Counted from the stretch's first letter, positions 11,062-23,949 are shown. The stretch: 64,000 bases of DNA from Ceratorhiza oryzae-sativae (GCA_030998015.1 JARWMV010000252.1:310001-374000); one strand, 5' to 3'. Translations and numbers: made by a program. Notes: generated by a model not told the origin, from the sequence alone.

Positions 11062-12676
11062 TGCTTCCCCGTCAGCGCTGCCACCCCTCTTCCGTTGACC
11101 GCGGAATCACACCCCTCTGGAATCTCTGTTAGACTCAAGCTCGATACCTCAGGACACCCAGATCGGCCGTTTCGCACAGGAGAGTTGGTTCAAGGCCATG
11201 TACACATATACGCACCCAGCCCTAATGCCGTCTCCAAAGCCTCTCGTCTATCACTACGGATATATTTCGAGTCTCGGACGCTATTTTGGAGCCTCGAGCT
11301 TGCCGTGCCGAAAAGCAAGGCTGGCCAGCAGATAGAAAAAATGAAAGGAACCGCCTCGAAGAATCTCGAAAGAGTTATGCGTCATGAGGTACATAGAGGC
11401 ATTGTCCCTTCTTCTGCAATAACATCTCATTGGTCGCCTGGCTCACCCCTTGTCCTCAACTTCCAAATATGCGATCCTTCTTTTGACAAAATGCTTGAAG
11501 CTACGTTGCCATTCTCATTCCTGGTACCTCGTAAGATGAACGTCACGGAATATAACCGAGTAGAGGGTGCGCCTCGAGGGCTATGTTCGCTTGCACGATG
11601 TCCACCTCCGACTTTGCGCGACTGTCGTGATGCCAGTGTGCAATGGGTGGCCGAGGCTATTCTTACTCTTGAGCCTGGATCTACCCCAGTGCAGGATGAA
11701 TCGATGCTGCGACAGTCGACAGACAAGGAGATAGTCACCAGGCTCGTGTTTCCGGTCCTGCCCGCGCCTGAAGACGTCGGAGTGCTGAGGGATGAACCAT
11801 ATTTCGGGGACCATCCTATGACAAGGCTATACGGTTCTCGGATGCTGAGCCAGGAAGACGCAGGGAAGAAGGCCAACCTAAATAGAGCCCTAGCTAGGGG
11901 CGAGAGCTGGGACATATACACGCGGAAGATAGGTTGCGGTGATAACCAGTTCGTTGATTCACACGTGAGCTATATCGATACCGGGGCGGATGTATGCGTA
12001 CTTAAAACCTTGTGTTAGATATATGCAACGAGGGGTGCCCGAATTTCAAACACTGCGCAGAGTATTCAACTGCTTGCATATCTAAACGTGGGAGTCACGA
12101 ACAGCAAACCAATTTCCTCGTTCTTCCGCTCGCCCAAGCCTCAATCGATATACCTCCAACGCGCCGTAGTCAGCTTATACAGGATGGTTTCGACCCGTGG
12201 GGCAAAGAGACGAAACCACACATCTCAGAATACCTCTTGCGGCAAAAAGAACACGGGTTTGAATCCAGTGCATCATCGTCGACTTCCACTGGCCTTCTGC
12301 TCCCCTCGGGAGAGAACGAAGACGCTATAGAGCTTGACTTGACTATCGATCTGCAAAGTGAAACCGAGATAGAAGTATCTGGAAACAAGCAAATGACGAT
12401 AGGAGCGAAGCACTTTACACCTAGTTTCCGCACACCAAACATTCAACACGAGGTATGTGGAGCGTTATCACTCGCCTAGAGTCTCGTACATTAATCTTTA
12501 CGACCCAGTATCTTCTCACTGTATCATACTGGTTCTTTGGGGACGAGATAGAGGGGAAAGCCGCACGTTTCCCTATCCAGTTTACCCCGGGAGACGATGA
12601 CCAGCCCCCGGTGTTTGAAGATGTGGTGAACGAAGCTGATGAGCAACCGCCAGCATTCCAGGAAGTGGATCCATAG
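11062..12676 (+). CDS. Arrestin-like protein, copy 1
   Basis: Two-lobed arrestin-like protein of about 480 residues, paralogous to copies at 49.8-51.4 kb and 55.2-56.9 kb. Exon 1 shows the N-lobe pattern: PFRTGELVQGHVHIYAPSP, FESRTLFWSLEL, LEATLPFSFLVPRKMNVTEYN, RCPPPTLRD, VQWVAEAILTL and IVTRLVFPVLPA. A second exon (about 12010-12450) carries the C-lobe (KPHISEYLLRQKEHGF, LDLTIDLQ, KHFTPSFRTPNIQHE) and a third ends in PGDDDQPPVFED..EQPPAFQ, a pair of PY-like motifs with Phe in place of Tyr. In exon 2 the frame slips at the GGGG of 12199-12202; one extra G restores alignment to copy 3. No in-frame ATG is visible upstream of the homologous start (about 11070), so the first exon or the start is unresolved. 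Function is inferred from the fold only. Confidence 0.6.
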
Positions 12677-13940
12677 TTTCTCGTTGGCGATTGTCGTTTC
12701 GTGAAATAAACAAATAATGTTGTGGGTATTCGGAGAACGTACGCGCATTGAAATGATCGCGCCTGTAATAACGTTTGGGCATCATAAGTCCATGCTGATC
12801 ATTATTGTTTGTTGTGCAAAATTTATGCAGACCTCCAATCACCTTTGCACCATACGAGTACATCAAGTGTGCGTCTCCCTTGGGATCCCTTGGGATCTCG
12901 CTAATACCGCTCTCTCCCCCAACGTGTCCTCCAATATAAGGAGCTCTGAAGTGGATGCGCTCACATATGTGCAAACCCATGATTTCGGCGCTTATGCGTT
13001 CTCGCGGGGTATGCGGTGATACAATTCCGCTGCAGTTTCGAGTGTGAGAAGCGGAATGGTTTGTTGGGTATTTGCTCTCAACTTAATAAGATATATGCAC
13101 CAGTTTACGTTCGTGAAAGGCCTTTTATTTCCCCACTCGGAACGGCCAACGACGGTCAATGTTTTTGAAGACGCTCGAGCGCGCTGCGTTGGGCAACTCA
13201 TTTTGTTCTACGCGATGAAAAAAAAAGAGCAGACGTCGGGTGAGACAAAGAGTGGCGCCTATGTTGACACTCTAGCTGCAAGATGGTGGGTGTAGATTAA
13301 CTAACCAGTTAATTCTAGATGTTCATTCAAGAGTCATGAGTTTGATCCCCGTTCAACGAGCAGCGCCACTTCCGATGGTTTCCGTTCTGACAACTTCAAG
13401 CTCTGGCAATTTCAAGCTCTGACAATTTCAACTTCAAGTTCTGGCAATTTCAATGTTCGAGTGTCAAGGTAAGTACCCTCTCTTTTTGTCGTAGAAAGCG
13501 TTTAAATGAGCAAGTACACTTAAGCTGTCGCATAGCATGAGTGGACCCTGGTGACTCTCTATACATGGTTATGTTCACAGTGCCTGCTCAACGTTTTTGT
13601 AGTTCTCTGGGGACCGTTGTATCGGGTAGGACGCCGCCCGCTTGCCAGTGTATCTTGTGCTACGGGACCATCATAAACGGACAACGTTGAACAATGGGTG
13701 GTGTCCGTTAAGGATCATCTCTGGGCGCTTCGGCTAGAGGATTCCATCGTCTCAGTACGAGTTTGAATGCATGATAGTTTTTGTGAAAATCTGTAAAGGA
13801 ATACAGACACCCAGGCAACAACATTTAGAATTACAATGTACACCATATGTCCATTAACCCTCTAGATAGCATCCAAAAACGACCTGCACACCAGCCCCAT
13901 CTTCGAGAAAAGGATCCTCGCGTCCTCCAACGCAGTCGCT
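12677..13940. other. Intergenic region between copy 1 and PRP22
   Basis: About 1.26 kb without a convincing gene. It contains a short palindrome (TTAACTAACCAGTTAA near 13298-13313) and the small tandem repeat listed separately. Confidence 0.5.
13387..13453 (+). repeat. Imperfect minisatellite, unit about 16 bp
   Basis: About four imperfect copies of GCAATTTCAAGCTCTG in tandem, one with a short internal duplication (AACTTCAA). It is non-coding and lies within the intergenic stretch. Confidence 0.7.
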
Positions 13941-16900
13941 TTAACCAAAGGTTTGGCTCGACCGCGCGCTTCTCTTGACTTTGGATAGACGCCATTCTAT
14001 TATGTGGGTTAGCCAGTGCACTGCGATCTCAATAAACAAGTACATACCATCCGGCTTCTCGTACTTGTTGTATAATGGCTCAATCTTCTCTTGTTTCTTG
14101 CGTTTGCTGATCTTGTTCGCATCGGCGACTTTGAAGAACTGAGGAGCAACCTCAACCAGCCACTTCGGCTCGATCGCCGTAACCGTGTGGCAATACTCGC
14201 GGGTAGTGAGCAACAGCTCGTGGTAGATACACCACTCAGGGTTGCGGTTGAATAGAGCTGAAGACGGATGAATATATACGGGTGTGCCTTCAACGAGTGT
14301 CTTGTAGCCTTCTTGGGGGTCCTTCTTTGCCGCGTTGCGGAAGAAGCCAGAGCAGATCGCACGGCGAACGCGGTTATAGTCTTTGCCAGCAGAGATGATA
14401 TCATGCTTGTATCTAAAAACAATTATTCATTATCGGATCGCGCGGCATAACAAAATTCGCAAACATACCTATCCATGATGCCCAATAACTGCTTCCTGAC
14501 GTCCTGTGCCCGTCGCATGCTCCTCGCCTGAATAAAGTTCTCATAGCACCAAGGATTCGAGAATTTGCTGGCTTTCCATCCATTGTATACAGTCAGCAAT
14601 GTAAGGTGATCGCCTTCGGGCTGGTGGAATTTAGCCTTTTTGCTATCTGCCTGAGCTTGTTTTTCCTTGGGTCGGTAAAACACACTCTGCACGCTCAGCA
14701 TTGCCACAATCGACAGAATTTCCTCAGAACACCCTAGGTCAACGCTTGTAATGAGCATCTTCGCCAAGGGGGGTTCCATCGGGAAGTCGGCCATCTTCCG
14801 TCCCAGGCGGGTGAGTAGGCCTTCGTCGTCGAGTGCTGAGAGCGCATAGAGCTGCTCGAGGGCGGTAAGGAGCGTTTGAGCTGGGGGAGGATCCATGAAG
14901 CCAAAGTTGATGAGGTCGTTAACACCCATGGCCTTGAGCATAAGAATCGTGTGAGACAGGTTTTGGCGCTGGATATCGGGAATAGGAGAAGGCAACATTT
15001 CGTTTCGGAATGCAACCTCAGTATAGAGTCGATAGCACTTTCCAGGACCGGTGCGGCCTGCTCGACCGGAGCGCTGGTTTGCTTGCGCTTGGGAAATGGG
15101 CTAAACTAACAATCAGCATATTGATATTTGCAGAATTAGAATGGGCTTACAGTGACCACAAGCGAATCCATACCCAGCCTCGGATCGTACGCGTTTTGCT
15201 TCACGAACCCAGGGTCGACGACGTAATAAATCCCGTCGATTGTAATCGAAGTCTCGGCGATGTTTGTTGCAATTACAACCTTTCGGGCACCTGGCGGGGC
15301 CGGCTCGAAAATCTTGCTCTGCATTTCGGACGGCAGGGCAGAATAGACGGGCAGGATGATAAGCTCCGGGACTTGGGGACCGAGGGCCTTCATACGTTCG
15401 TACAGAATTTGACAAGCTGTGTCGATTTCCTCTTGACCTGTAAGGAAGAGCAGGATATCACCTGGAGGTTCAGAGAGGTGGATTTGCATGATGGTAATGA
15501 GTGAAGCGTCGAGATAATCGGACTCGGGCTCCTTGGTGTATAGAATCTCAACCGGGTATGTGCGACCCGGAATGGTGAAGATAGGACACTTGAAGAAGTA
15601 CTCCGAGAACTTTTCGGCGTTGAGAGTAGCGGAGGTGACAATGATCTTCAAATCAGGTCGTCGCTTCGCGGATCCTGCAAGCAGGTTAGCCTGAATCTAG
15701 CCTAGCAAAAGCAACTTAAATACATACTCTTCAATAAGCCAAACAACACATCAGTCGAAATCGTCCGCTCGTGGGCTTCGTCCAAAATCAACACCGAATA
15801 CGCCGTCATATCCGGATCAACCAAACACTCGCGAAGAAGCATTCCGTCGGTCATGTATTTGATACGGGTTTCGGGGCTCGTGCAATCCTCGAATCGAATG
15901 GTGTAACCAACTTCCTGGCCAAGCCGGCATCCGACCTCTTCAGCAACACGTTTCGCCACGGACATGGCAGCGACACGGCGCGGTTGGGTACATCCAATCT
16001 TTCCGCGGTCTGCGAAACCTTCTTCAGCGAGGTATTGAGTCATCTGGGTCGTTTTCCCGGAACCAGTGTCACCAACGACAATGAGGATTTGGTGCTGTAG
16101 TATCATGTTAGGATCATGATCTACGAGCAAAATGCAAAGGGACTTACATCTCTCACGGCTTGGACTAGCTTGTCCCTCAGCTTGAAGATCGGCAAGCTCT
16201 GTCTCTGCTCCGTGATACTCAAGCTCGTAATCTTTCCGAACGTTGTCGCCTTGTTGAATGTCTCGGCCCTCCACTGGGGCACCTCGCCCGCCTTTTGGCC
16301 CATAATGTTCCCCCGAGCGTCTTGCGCAAACACCTTGTCGTCTCCCTGTGACATGGGATCGAGCCATGGCGTGCTAAAGTCTCGTGCTTCCGCGTCGGCC
16401 TGGTCGTTGACCTCCTGTTGACGAAGCTCTCGTCGTTCCTTGGCTAGGGAGGCACCAGCCAGCGCAGCTCGATTGAGCGAACCGTCTGGAGCCTTGACGA
16501 TCTTGACCGGAGAGAGGTTGAGCGACATTTTCGTCTGACCCGCCAAAAACGATGGCTCCTCCTCGCGTACTTCGACGTCAAGTTCCTCCTCGACTTCGGC
16601 TTTCGCAAGTGGGTTCGCAAAGTCCTCGTCAAGATTGGGGTACTCGGACGCATCAACGGCGCCGGAAGCAATGAGCTGCTTGATCTCCCAACGCTCAGGA
16701 GACGTAAGTCGCTTGGCGCTGCGAGTTGGGGCACTGTCGTCGTGCGTAATCCCGCTTCCTCCGCCTCGAACACCCAGAGGCATCGAGTTGGTCCCGGTGA
16801 GAGCTTGACGTTCTTCCTCTGCGAGCTCGGCCTCAGACTTGATCCTGAGGTGAGGTGTGAGGTCCTGGCCAGTACGTTGATCCACATCTTTCATCGAAAG

Positions 16901-17843
16901 ACTAATGCGTGAGCCAACGGACATGACTTTAACCTTGACTCGCTGGTTACGTGTCAGTAGGTCTGCGGCCGAGTTGACTCGTCCACCGCCGGGAGCCATC
17001 ATTGAGACATGGACCATTCCTATCACACAGTCAGCCTAATTCTCACATACAGCAAGCAATTAACATACCTTGCACTCGTCCCATAACGCCATCCAGTTGG
17101 ACAAATGCGCCAAAGTCCTTCACGCCCTGCACCGTCCCGTCATAGATCTTGTACAGGACAGGCTTCTCGTCCATCGTTGGCCGGCCGTTCCCTCTCTGGT
17201 CCCTCCTCCCTCGTTCATAGTCTCGGTCACCATAAGGATCCCTCCTACGCGGCGGGCTGTCGACATCCATATCCCGCCTGGCGCGTTTCGCAGGCGGTTC
17301 AGCAGGCTCGATAAAGTCCGCCGCCGTCGGCCGCGCAGCCTTTTTCTTCGCCACACCCTCGAGCTGAGACATTAAATCATCCACCTCCTTGGACGCGGCA
17401 TCCTTTTCCTCCCCTGGCTTGCCCTTGAAGTCGTTTGAAGGCTGCCACTCTTGATCAGGCAGCGCCAGACCAGGGAACATCCGACGCTGTTTGTCCGACT
17501 CGTCCGCCGGCTGAGCCGCTTTCCCCTCTTTTGCCTTTTTCGCCTTTTTGCGCTTATATTTCGGGTGCAAGCTCAGGATGAGTCGGTCCAGGTTTTCGAC
17601 AAACGAGTCCGGAAAGTCGGCGCCGACATCTTTGAGTTTTTGTTTGAACGCGTCCTGGGTTTTGGATTGTTCGTGGAGCGAGATGATGAACTCGGCGAGA
17701 GTTTTATCGTTTATGCCTGTTCATGTCATCAGCGAAACGTTCGAGGCTTCGTAGCGGGTTCACCTACCAGCATTATTAAGAATCTCTTTGGCTACCGTCG
17801 AGGTCAAAGAGAGAAGTTCAAGGGTATACAGCTCATCAGCCAT
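13941..17843 (-). CDS. PRP22: DEAH-box pre-mRNA splicing helicase Prp22 (DHX8)
   Basis: ATP-dependent RNA helicase that releases spliced mRNA from the spliceosome. Order seen: an N-terminal helical region ([16 protein letters not shown]..), a Lys-rich linker ([14 protein letters not shown]), an RD-rich stretch, an S1 RNA-binding domain ([17 protein letters not shown], about residues 190-260), then the helicase core. Core motifs: [10 protein letters not shown] (I), TQPRRVAA (Ia), DEAH (II), SAT (III), [22 protein letters not shown] (V) and [18 protein letters not shown] (VI). The HA2 and OB-type C-terminal domains follow ([23 protein letters not shown]..; [12 protein letters not shown]..). The roughly 1,200-residue length and S1 domain separate Prp22 from Prp2/Prp16/Prp43. 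It has at least seven short introns and no frame break in 3.9 kb. The start at 17843 lies 119 bp from the divergent NOP10 start. Confidence 0.95.
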
Positions 17844-17962
17844 GGAAGTCGAGTGGGAGTTGTGGCGGACCTGAGGTGTGTGAGGCCTAGCGCCGAGATG
17901 ACTAAGTGCTCGGAACTTGGGTCAAGCGCCGTTGAAATTTCACTCGACGACAACGAGCCAAG
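17844..17962. promoter_or_regulatory. Compact bidirectional promoter between PRP22 and NOP10
   Basis: Only 119 bases separate the two divergent start codons, so both promoters and 5' leaders must overlap here. No TATA box is visible. Confidence 0.6.
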
Positions 17963-18261
17963 ATGCATCTCATGTATACGCTCGATGACGAGGGCAAGAG
18001 GGTGTACACCTCAGGTGAGTTTTCTTCAGTTTAATATTTATCGATATTATAATACTCAATCGACTGCAGAAAGTGACGCTGACGGGAAAGATCACCAAGT
18101 CTGCTCACCCAGGTGGGCACCTCTCTACTCGCAAACTAACCCTTGTCCGTAACCGGCTCGCAGCACGCTTCTCTCCAGACGACAAGTTCGCCCGACACCG
18201 CGTTACCATCAAAAAGCGCTTTGGAATTTTGCCGACGCAACTCCCAGCCAAGCCAATGTAA
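17963..18261 (+). CDS. NOP10: H/ACA ribonucleoprotein subunit Nop10
   Basis: Small core protein of H/ACA snoRNPs (pseudouridylation of rRNA and snRNA; telomerase RNA in some eukaryotes). The spliced product starts [17 protein letters not shown], continues [20 protein letters not shown] and [19 protein letters not shown], and ends PAKPM, matching the Nop10 signature over its full length of about 64 residues. The three coding exons are tiny. Intron 1 starts at GTGAGT (about 18015) and must use the AG at CAGAAAG|TG to keep frame; the preceding CAG three bases upstream would break it. Intron 2 starts GTGGGC after SAHP and ends CGCAG before CACGCTTC. The nucleolar role fits its divergent pairing with a splicing helicase, but the pairing itself proves nothing. 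Confidence 0.93.
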
Positions 18262-18608
18262 CACTGCTGGTTCCTGTGAGCACTCATTATCTTTTGATAC
18301 CGCCCAAGCTGACCAAGTGACAGCTTGCTGCTGCTCTACGTTTTAGTCTCAGACTGTACACTTAGTTTCTTCTAGTCTAAATGCACACCATTTCTTGCCG
18401 CAGTCCGATTGTGTCATGAATTCCTCCAAAAGCAGAAAAGAGTAGCGAGAAAAACAGAAGAAAAAAATCATGAACAGAAAGCTACAGCAGAGTCGATCAA
18501 ACTGCACATTATAGATCCAAGTACGAACTCTAATTCTCGCTCGTTTATATGCACCTTTTGAACCCAATCCATCCCAACCAAAACTCTAAAGAAACCCAAG
18601 GGCCAAGT
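18262..18608. other. Convergent 3' region
   Basis: About 350 bases between two converging genes. It contains A/T-rich 3'-end-like sequence and nothing else recognisable. Confidence 0.5.
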
Positions 18609-21544
18609 TTAATCCAATTCGGCCAGAGACTTCTTCAGCCTCGCGACCCGCGCCTCGAGAGCCTCAACACTCTTCTTCAATGCCTCTGCTTCAGCCCTGG
18701 GGTCCGTCTGGGATTGAGGTTCGACGTCTCGTTCTTTCCGCCCCTTCACAACCTCTTCCAACAGGACTTTGACGACCTCGTTGGCATCTAACCCGCCAAC
18801 AGTTGCCGCTCCCGCCTTGTGGCCAGCCATCACCTCGGCCCGATGATGGTTCAACTTGGCCCTGGCTCGCGCATCCCTCAAACTGAACATTGTCCAAAGG
18901 TTACTGATGACCAGAATGGCAACGACCACGCCGAGAAGCGTTGTGCCAGGCAAGTCGGCCATGAGATCTCCGACGAGGTCGACGCCACCCCAGAACGAGT
19001 CCTTGGCAACGTTGCACACGCTTGTAAACGTGTCGAGCAACCACTGGAGACCGCGAAGCTCGGTCGCGCGGACACGATCAGCCTTGGACTGGCCAGCATC
19101 GTTGTTTGTAACTTCAGGTGAAATGGTCGTGTCTCCAACGGCCAACGAGTCGTCGGCCGCGCTATCTGCCACATCATCGGGAACGAACTCGGTTCGGTGC
19201 GCAGCAATGTAGCTCCTCATGGCTTTTTCGAGGTCATTGTGATATTGCTTTTGTCCATCGATCGCACTCTTGTCGATGATGGCTACGGAGCGCCAATCCC
19301 ATCAGCCAATTCTCGAGAATCACAAGCAAGTGCAACTCACACCTGATGAAACTCCTTCCGGTCCATTCGACCATAGTCGATACAACCAACCTCGAGCTCG
19401 CAGCACCAGCCCACATGATACAAGTCCGCGTCTTGACTGAAAACACGCCTCCGCTGGGGACCTCGGGTGTGCGTGTGGTAGTAATCGTAGACACATAATC
19501 ATCAAAGTCCACATGAGCTGTCTCATCCTTGAGCTCGCACTTGGTGGATTTGGGACCGATGCTTCCGTTCAGAGGCTTGATGTACGACATGTTGCGCGTG
19601 AGCAGCTGAGAACCAGACTGCTCAGGTCGCCAGTCGGAAATTTGGATATCTGTGTCGGGTATTACTTAGGGCAATTTGTATTTAGAATCGATTGGCACTG
19701 ACCTGTTAGCTTTTGTTCGCCTGCCATGAAGTCCTTGACGAACCCGCTGGCGAACATCAAGTTGTAAATCTTCTCGGGTGTGCCAGGCATTACGGTATCG
19801 ATCACCACAGTCTCAAAGTGCTTCCCTTCCTTGCTGCATGCACACTGCGTGGGCCGATGGGCTGCCGTACCATTGGCTCCGCCGGCAATAGGCCCCTCTG
19901 TTGAAGGCAAGTCCACAGTCGACCCGAGGTCATTCGGCGACCGAGGATTTGAGAGTTTCCAGATGTTGTTGATTACATCGAACGTTGTATCACGCGACAA
20001 GAACGACGCGAACGTGTACTTGGTGGCACGCGTGCAGATTTGGATCGCGTTGGGAATGACGTATGCTGTCATTTTCTTTTCAATGCCTGTTACGTCGCTA
20101 AAGGGGATAACGAACTGGGCAAACGTAAAGTGTCAGGACCAAGGCAGTGATCGCCGAGCGCGCGTAGCTAAGATGCTGCCTCGGGGACAGGGACTGTCAC
20201 TCACGTTGGTGATCCATCCGAAGATGTTTGCATTGAAACACATGTGGTTCTCGGATATATAAAGCCTGCCTTGGATGAGGATTTCGCGCTGGAGAGCACA
20301 CCCGTAATCTGGCCCACGGTGAGTCACAAGCTCCGGACAGGAACGTTGGACCACTCACCCTCGATCAAGTAGTCGCCCTCAGGGACGTTGGGAAACAGTT
20401 CATGAAAGTCGACGTTGCGCTTCGAGCTCGCGACCGCAAATCCGGTGATAGGCATCTCGTCGGGGCCGAAGCTCAGCGCGTCTTCCGAGTCGTAGGATTC
20501 CGAGTCGGAGGACTCGTGTCCGCGCGAACGCGAGCCGCGGGATGTCCGGGACATGGTCTTGCTGAGTATCCCACCGCCGTTGTAGGCAAGCGAGTTGTCG
20601 GATGGCATACGGGGGAGTCCGGGGATGGCTGTGGCCGCACGAGAAGGCAGCTTACTAGGCAAAGGGGGGGCAGCGGCGGCCGTGAGGCTGGGGCTGATAG
20701 GGTGGGCAAGACTCATGCCAGATTGAGCTAGCGCTCCAGCGATACCCCCGGCCGAACCAGAGCCACCACGGGCGCGCCACGTCCGTGACTTGCTTGGCTT
20801 GGACTTGCCGGTCGAACGGGTAGGAGATCGAGCGCCGTCCATGCTGCTTCGTGGCGAAGCGTAGAACGGCCTGTCCGATGTAGGAGACTCGACAAGCGGA
20901 GGGCTGGTCGGCACCTGGCCGTTGGGGTTGCGCCCGCTGGTGCTTCCAGCATCGCTCGACGCAACAGATCCTCGACGCGACCGCGAGGCAGGCGGTGCTG
21001 TTAAGCTCGCCGCTGAGGTTTGTTTGCGCACGCTTGGCGAATCTTCTACATTTGCAGCAGGCAGGAGAGTAATGGCAGGGGACTTGAATTCGGACGAGGG
21101 CGACGGGCGGATCCCGTTTGCTTTTGGAGTCGAGTTTTGGTCCTTGGCTGGGGGAGCAGGCGAGGAGGGGACCACAGCGCGCGGTGTTTGCATCTCATCT
21201 GGAACGACAACACCGTTGTTGGCCGCGACTTGATCGGCAAATGCTTGGCGCTGAGCGGCTGACAAGCTGTTTTTGCGAGGCACCTCCTCGAGCGACGTGT
21301 TGAGCGATGACTGGCGGTGCAGCGAGCCCGGGCTCGTTGGCGTCGTCGCTGCATCCGAGGCCTCTGAGGTCAGAATCACCTTGGGCTGGGCGACATTGCG
21401 CAGCGGCGAGGGCGATACCGGAAACGGGTTGCGCGGCGAGTCGACCGAGCCAGTTCGCACGGGCGAGTCGCCGTGCACAGACTGGGGGGAAAGCGTTGCT
21501 TGCGAATGGGGCGATTTGGAGAACTTAGCAAAAAGCTTGGACAT
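18609..21544 (-). CDS. GRAM and VASt domain ER-anchored sterol transfer protein (Lam/Ltc family)
   Basis: Predicted tether and sterol carrier at ER-plasma membrane contacts. A long Ser/Pro-rich disordered N-terminus (residues 1 to about 370, with RNPFPVSPSPL and SRTSRGSRSRGHESSDSESYDSED) leads into a GRAM domain (FHELFPNVPEGDYLIE, GRLYISENHMCFNANIFGW, LVIPFSDVTGIEKKMTAYVIPNAI). A VASt/StART-like domain follows (VVIDTVMPGTPEKIYNLMF, DIQISDWRP, LNGSIGPKSTKCELKDE, VEWTGRSFIR). Then come an amphipathic region, one membrane segment (TLLGVVVAILVISNLWTMF, about 18890-18950) and a C-terminal coiled coil (ALKKSVEALEARVARLKKSL). This is the one-StART Lam arrangement. At least five introns; no frame break. 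The start at 21544 is the only ATG opening the long N-terminal frame. Confidence 0.88.
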
Positions 21545-22096
21545 ATTTGGAAAAACAAAAATAGGAAACGAAGGAGCGCTTGGTTTGACTGAAAATATAC
21601 GAGGTGTGTCGTAATGTTCGACTAGTGGCTGTTGTTTTCTAGCGGACGGTCGCCCAGGTCATTTAGCGCCGGCTGTCAAGCTAGGGCTGACAAACCCTCA
21701 TATCTGGACTCGGCGCTTAGTGCTGAGGTAAGCGCCGCAAACAACAGGCGTGGCGAACCCACAAATTCCAAGAAATTGACATTTTGCCGATCGGCGACCC
21801 AGACCCACGGCCGCTGGCAGATGGCACAACCACCGCCGAGCCACTGATTCCCGGCGGTCCTATCTAAAAACCACGTTGCTGTTCAGTCCGGGCTCAAACG
21901 CCTATCCCCCACAGCGTATAGTCTGGCCTAGCCCTTGGCGCATGCACCCAGCGTATCAGACGAAATGGTTCCAGAAAGACGTGACCCTACGTCCCGGGCT
22001 CTATTCGGCCCTCAGATTGGGGCTGCTGCCTGCCGCTTAAAAGCGTCTGCTTAACGGCTTGGGAGGATCGAGGCGATCATCTCCCTTCTAGTTGTT
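21545..22096. other. Divergent promoter region
   Basis: About 550 bases between divergent genes. It is GC-rich with scattered CCACC/CAACC blocks. No open frame, TATA box or repeat can be supported. Confidence 0.45.
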
Positions 22097-23787
22097 ATGA
22101 ACCACCACAACCAAGACAACCAAGGCTACTTTGACTACAACTGGGATGCATCTACCATTCGTAGCGAAACACCCAGTACCCAGACCCACTCGAACACCGC
22201 TGCCTTCACCACCGGTCCCAACAGCGAAGACACTATTTCTGACACAGGCACGGAAGGCAGGGTGTCACCTGAGCCATCGGTCTACTCGCTCACGTCAAGT
22301 TTGCGCGATCAGAGCATCCGGCACGTGCATGGAAGAGGGCTGAACGCGCACAGCGACGTGTACTCGCTTCCTGTCGACGAAGAAGAGGCTCAGAGGCTAT
22401 GTAAGTCGCTATGTCCCTGCATAGTACTAAGTGGATCGGCTGAAGGATACTCCGCGAAGATAAGCAGCATGAGATGTTCTACTACTTGTCACGCAACGAC
22501 AACTACTATGGCATGTGGGAGACGGTCAGAGAGGTCATGGCTCCAACCCCGCACAGACAACGAGCTGCCCTTGATCTCGGGTGAGGGGCCCTGTCCATGT
22601 TGTTCGCCCGAAATACTAATTAGAGTCACCAAGCTGCGGTCCCGGTGCATGGTAGGGTATTCATATTCAGTACGAACCATTCGGAGATAACCTGAAGTCC
22701 ACCCAGGACGATTCAATGCGCAATGGATTTTCCTCATGCGGAGATACTAGGCGTTGACCTGGCCCAGCTACCTCTATGTGAGCTATCCCCGTTCTCTATC
22801 CACTTGTCGCTGCTTACATTCCGCCAGCGTCCCACCACCCAATTGCCGTTTTGAGATCGATGACATTAACCTTGGCCTCGACCACTTCTACGGAGATACG
22901 TTTGACTTGGTACATGCGCGTAAGGGTTTGAACTGCATATATGCTATCCCTTTCTCACCCGATACCCAGGCCTCCTAAACTCTGGAGTGAAAGACTATGC
23001 GGGAGTCGTGGATCAAGTTTCGCGTTCTCTACGCCCCGGTGGGCTTGCCATGTTTGCCGAAGTAGATTTTAGAGTCTGGTCCGAGGATAAGCGTCTTTTA
23101 CTCCCGCCAAATTTTTATACGCCCCTGCCCTCTCAGAATCGACCGTCCCTCACTACTACTACTAGCGCGAGACTAACGGGGAGTGGTGGCGGTGGTTCTG
23201 GTATTCGAGGCCCCCCTCAGACTAAACTTGTGGATTGGGCCGTCCCGATCTTTTTCGCTACACTGAATAAATGTGTCAGGGCCAAGGGAGGAAATATAGA
23301 CTCTGCCGCAGTAAGTATCCTGGGATGCTAGGGATTCGGGCTAATGCGTGACCAGCTCTTGAAAACATGGATGAAAGAGCATCCAAACTATGAAGATATT
23401 CAAACTATAGATTTGTGGTGTCCTCTTGGCGCTTGGACGCCCACCATACTAAGTACGCCAATTGCCCTTAACTCGAACCTACGCATGTTCGCAGCTCACA
23501 CCAAACTAGACCATTGGACCACCCACCCAAATTTTAGTCTCTGCCAGGAGCGGGCCCGAGATAACTTTATCGTACGCACCCGCGCCACGGTCAAAAGTTT
23601 AAGCTCTCGCTGATGATTCCTCCAGAGCCTCGCGAAAGGTGCCCGACCACTTCTCTATTGCTGGTTCAGCGAGCAAGAGGTTGCGGAGCTGGAAGGCGAC
23701 GCAGTTCGCGAGCTGTTGGAAGATAGAAAACCAATGTATATACGCGTGCAAGTTACATCAGCCCGGAAGAAGCGGGCAAATGTATAA
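22097..23787 (+). CDS. SAM-dependent methyltransferase (class I, LaeA/UMTA-like)
   Basis: The N-terminus is low complexity, rich in Ser/Thr/Asn (residues 1-95). After an intron come HEMFYYLSRNDNYYGMWE and the SAM-binding motif I ALDLGCGPGAW, assembled across introns with the acceptor at CACCAAG. Then HAEILGVDLAQLPL, NCRFEIDDINLGLDHFYGD, TFDLVHAR, YAGVVDQVSRSLRPGGLAMFAEVDF and a C-terminal half ending VQVTSARKKRANV. Family members methylate small molecules or proteins, and some (LaeA) act on chromatin, so the substrate cannot be told. One slip occurs at CCC 22838-22840, where one C more gives SSHHPNCRFEIDD. It lies 163 bp upstream of a co-directional dehydrogenase. At least seven exons, so exact boundaries of the last three are approximate. 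Confidence 0.75.
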
Positions 23788-23949
23788 CATGTCTTGTCTG
23801 TTTTGAGTTACACTGTGACGCCACGGCGCTTGTATCCGGTTAGAGCTGCCTCGCTTGGTAGCCGGTTCCCCCCACATTTGACGTTTGGCTTATAACTTTG
23901 ATCTCGCCAACGTTCACCCTCCCTTTATCCGTACCACCACCGTATCAAG

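Noticed and set aside
13387..13453. CRISPR-like array
   Set aside because: Units are adjacent, imperfect and without spacers, and the genome is eukaryotic; it is a minisatellite.
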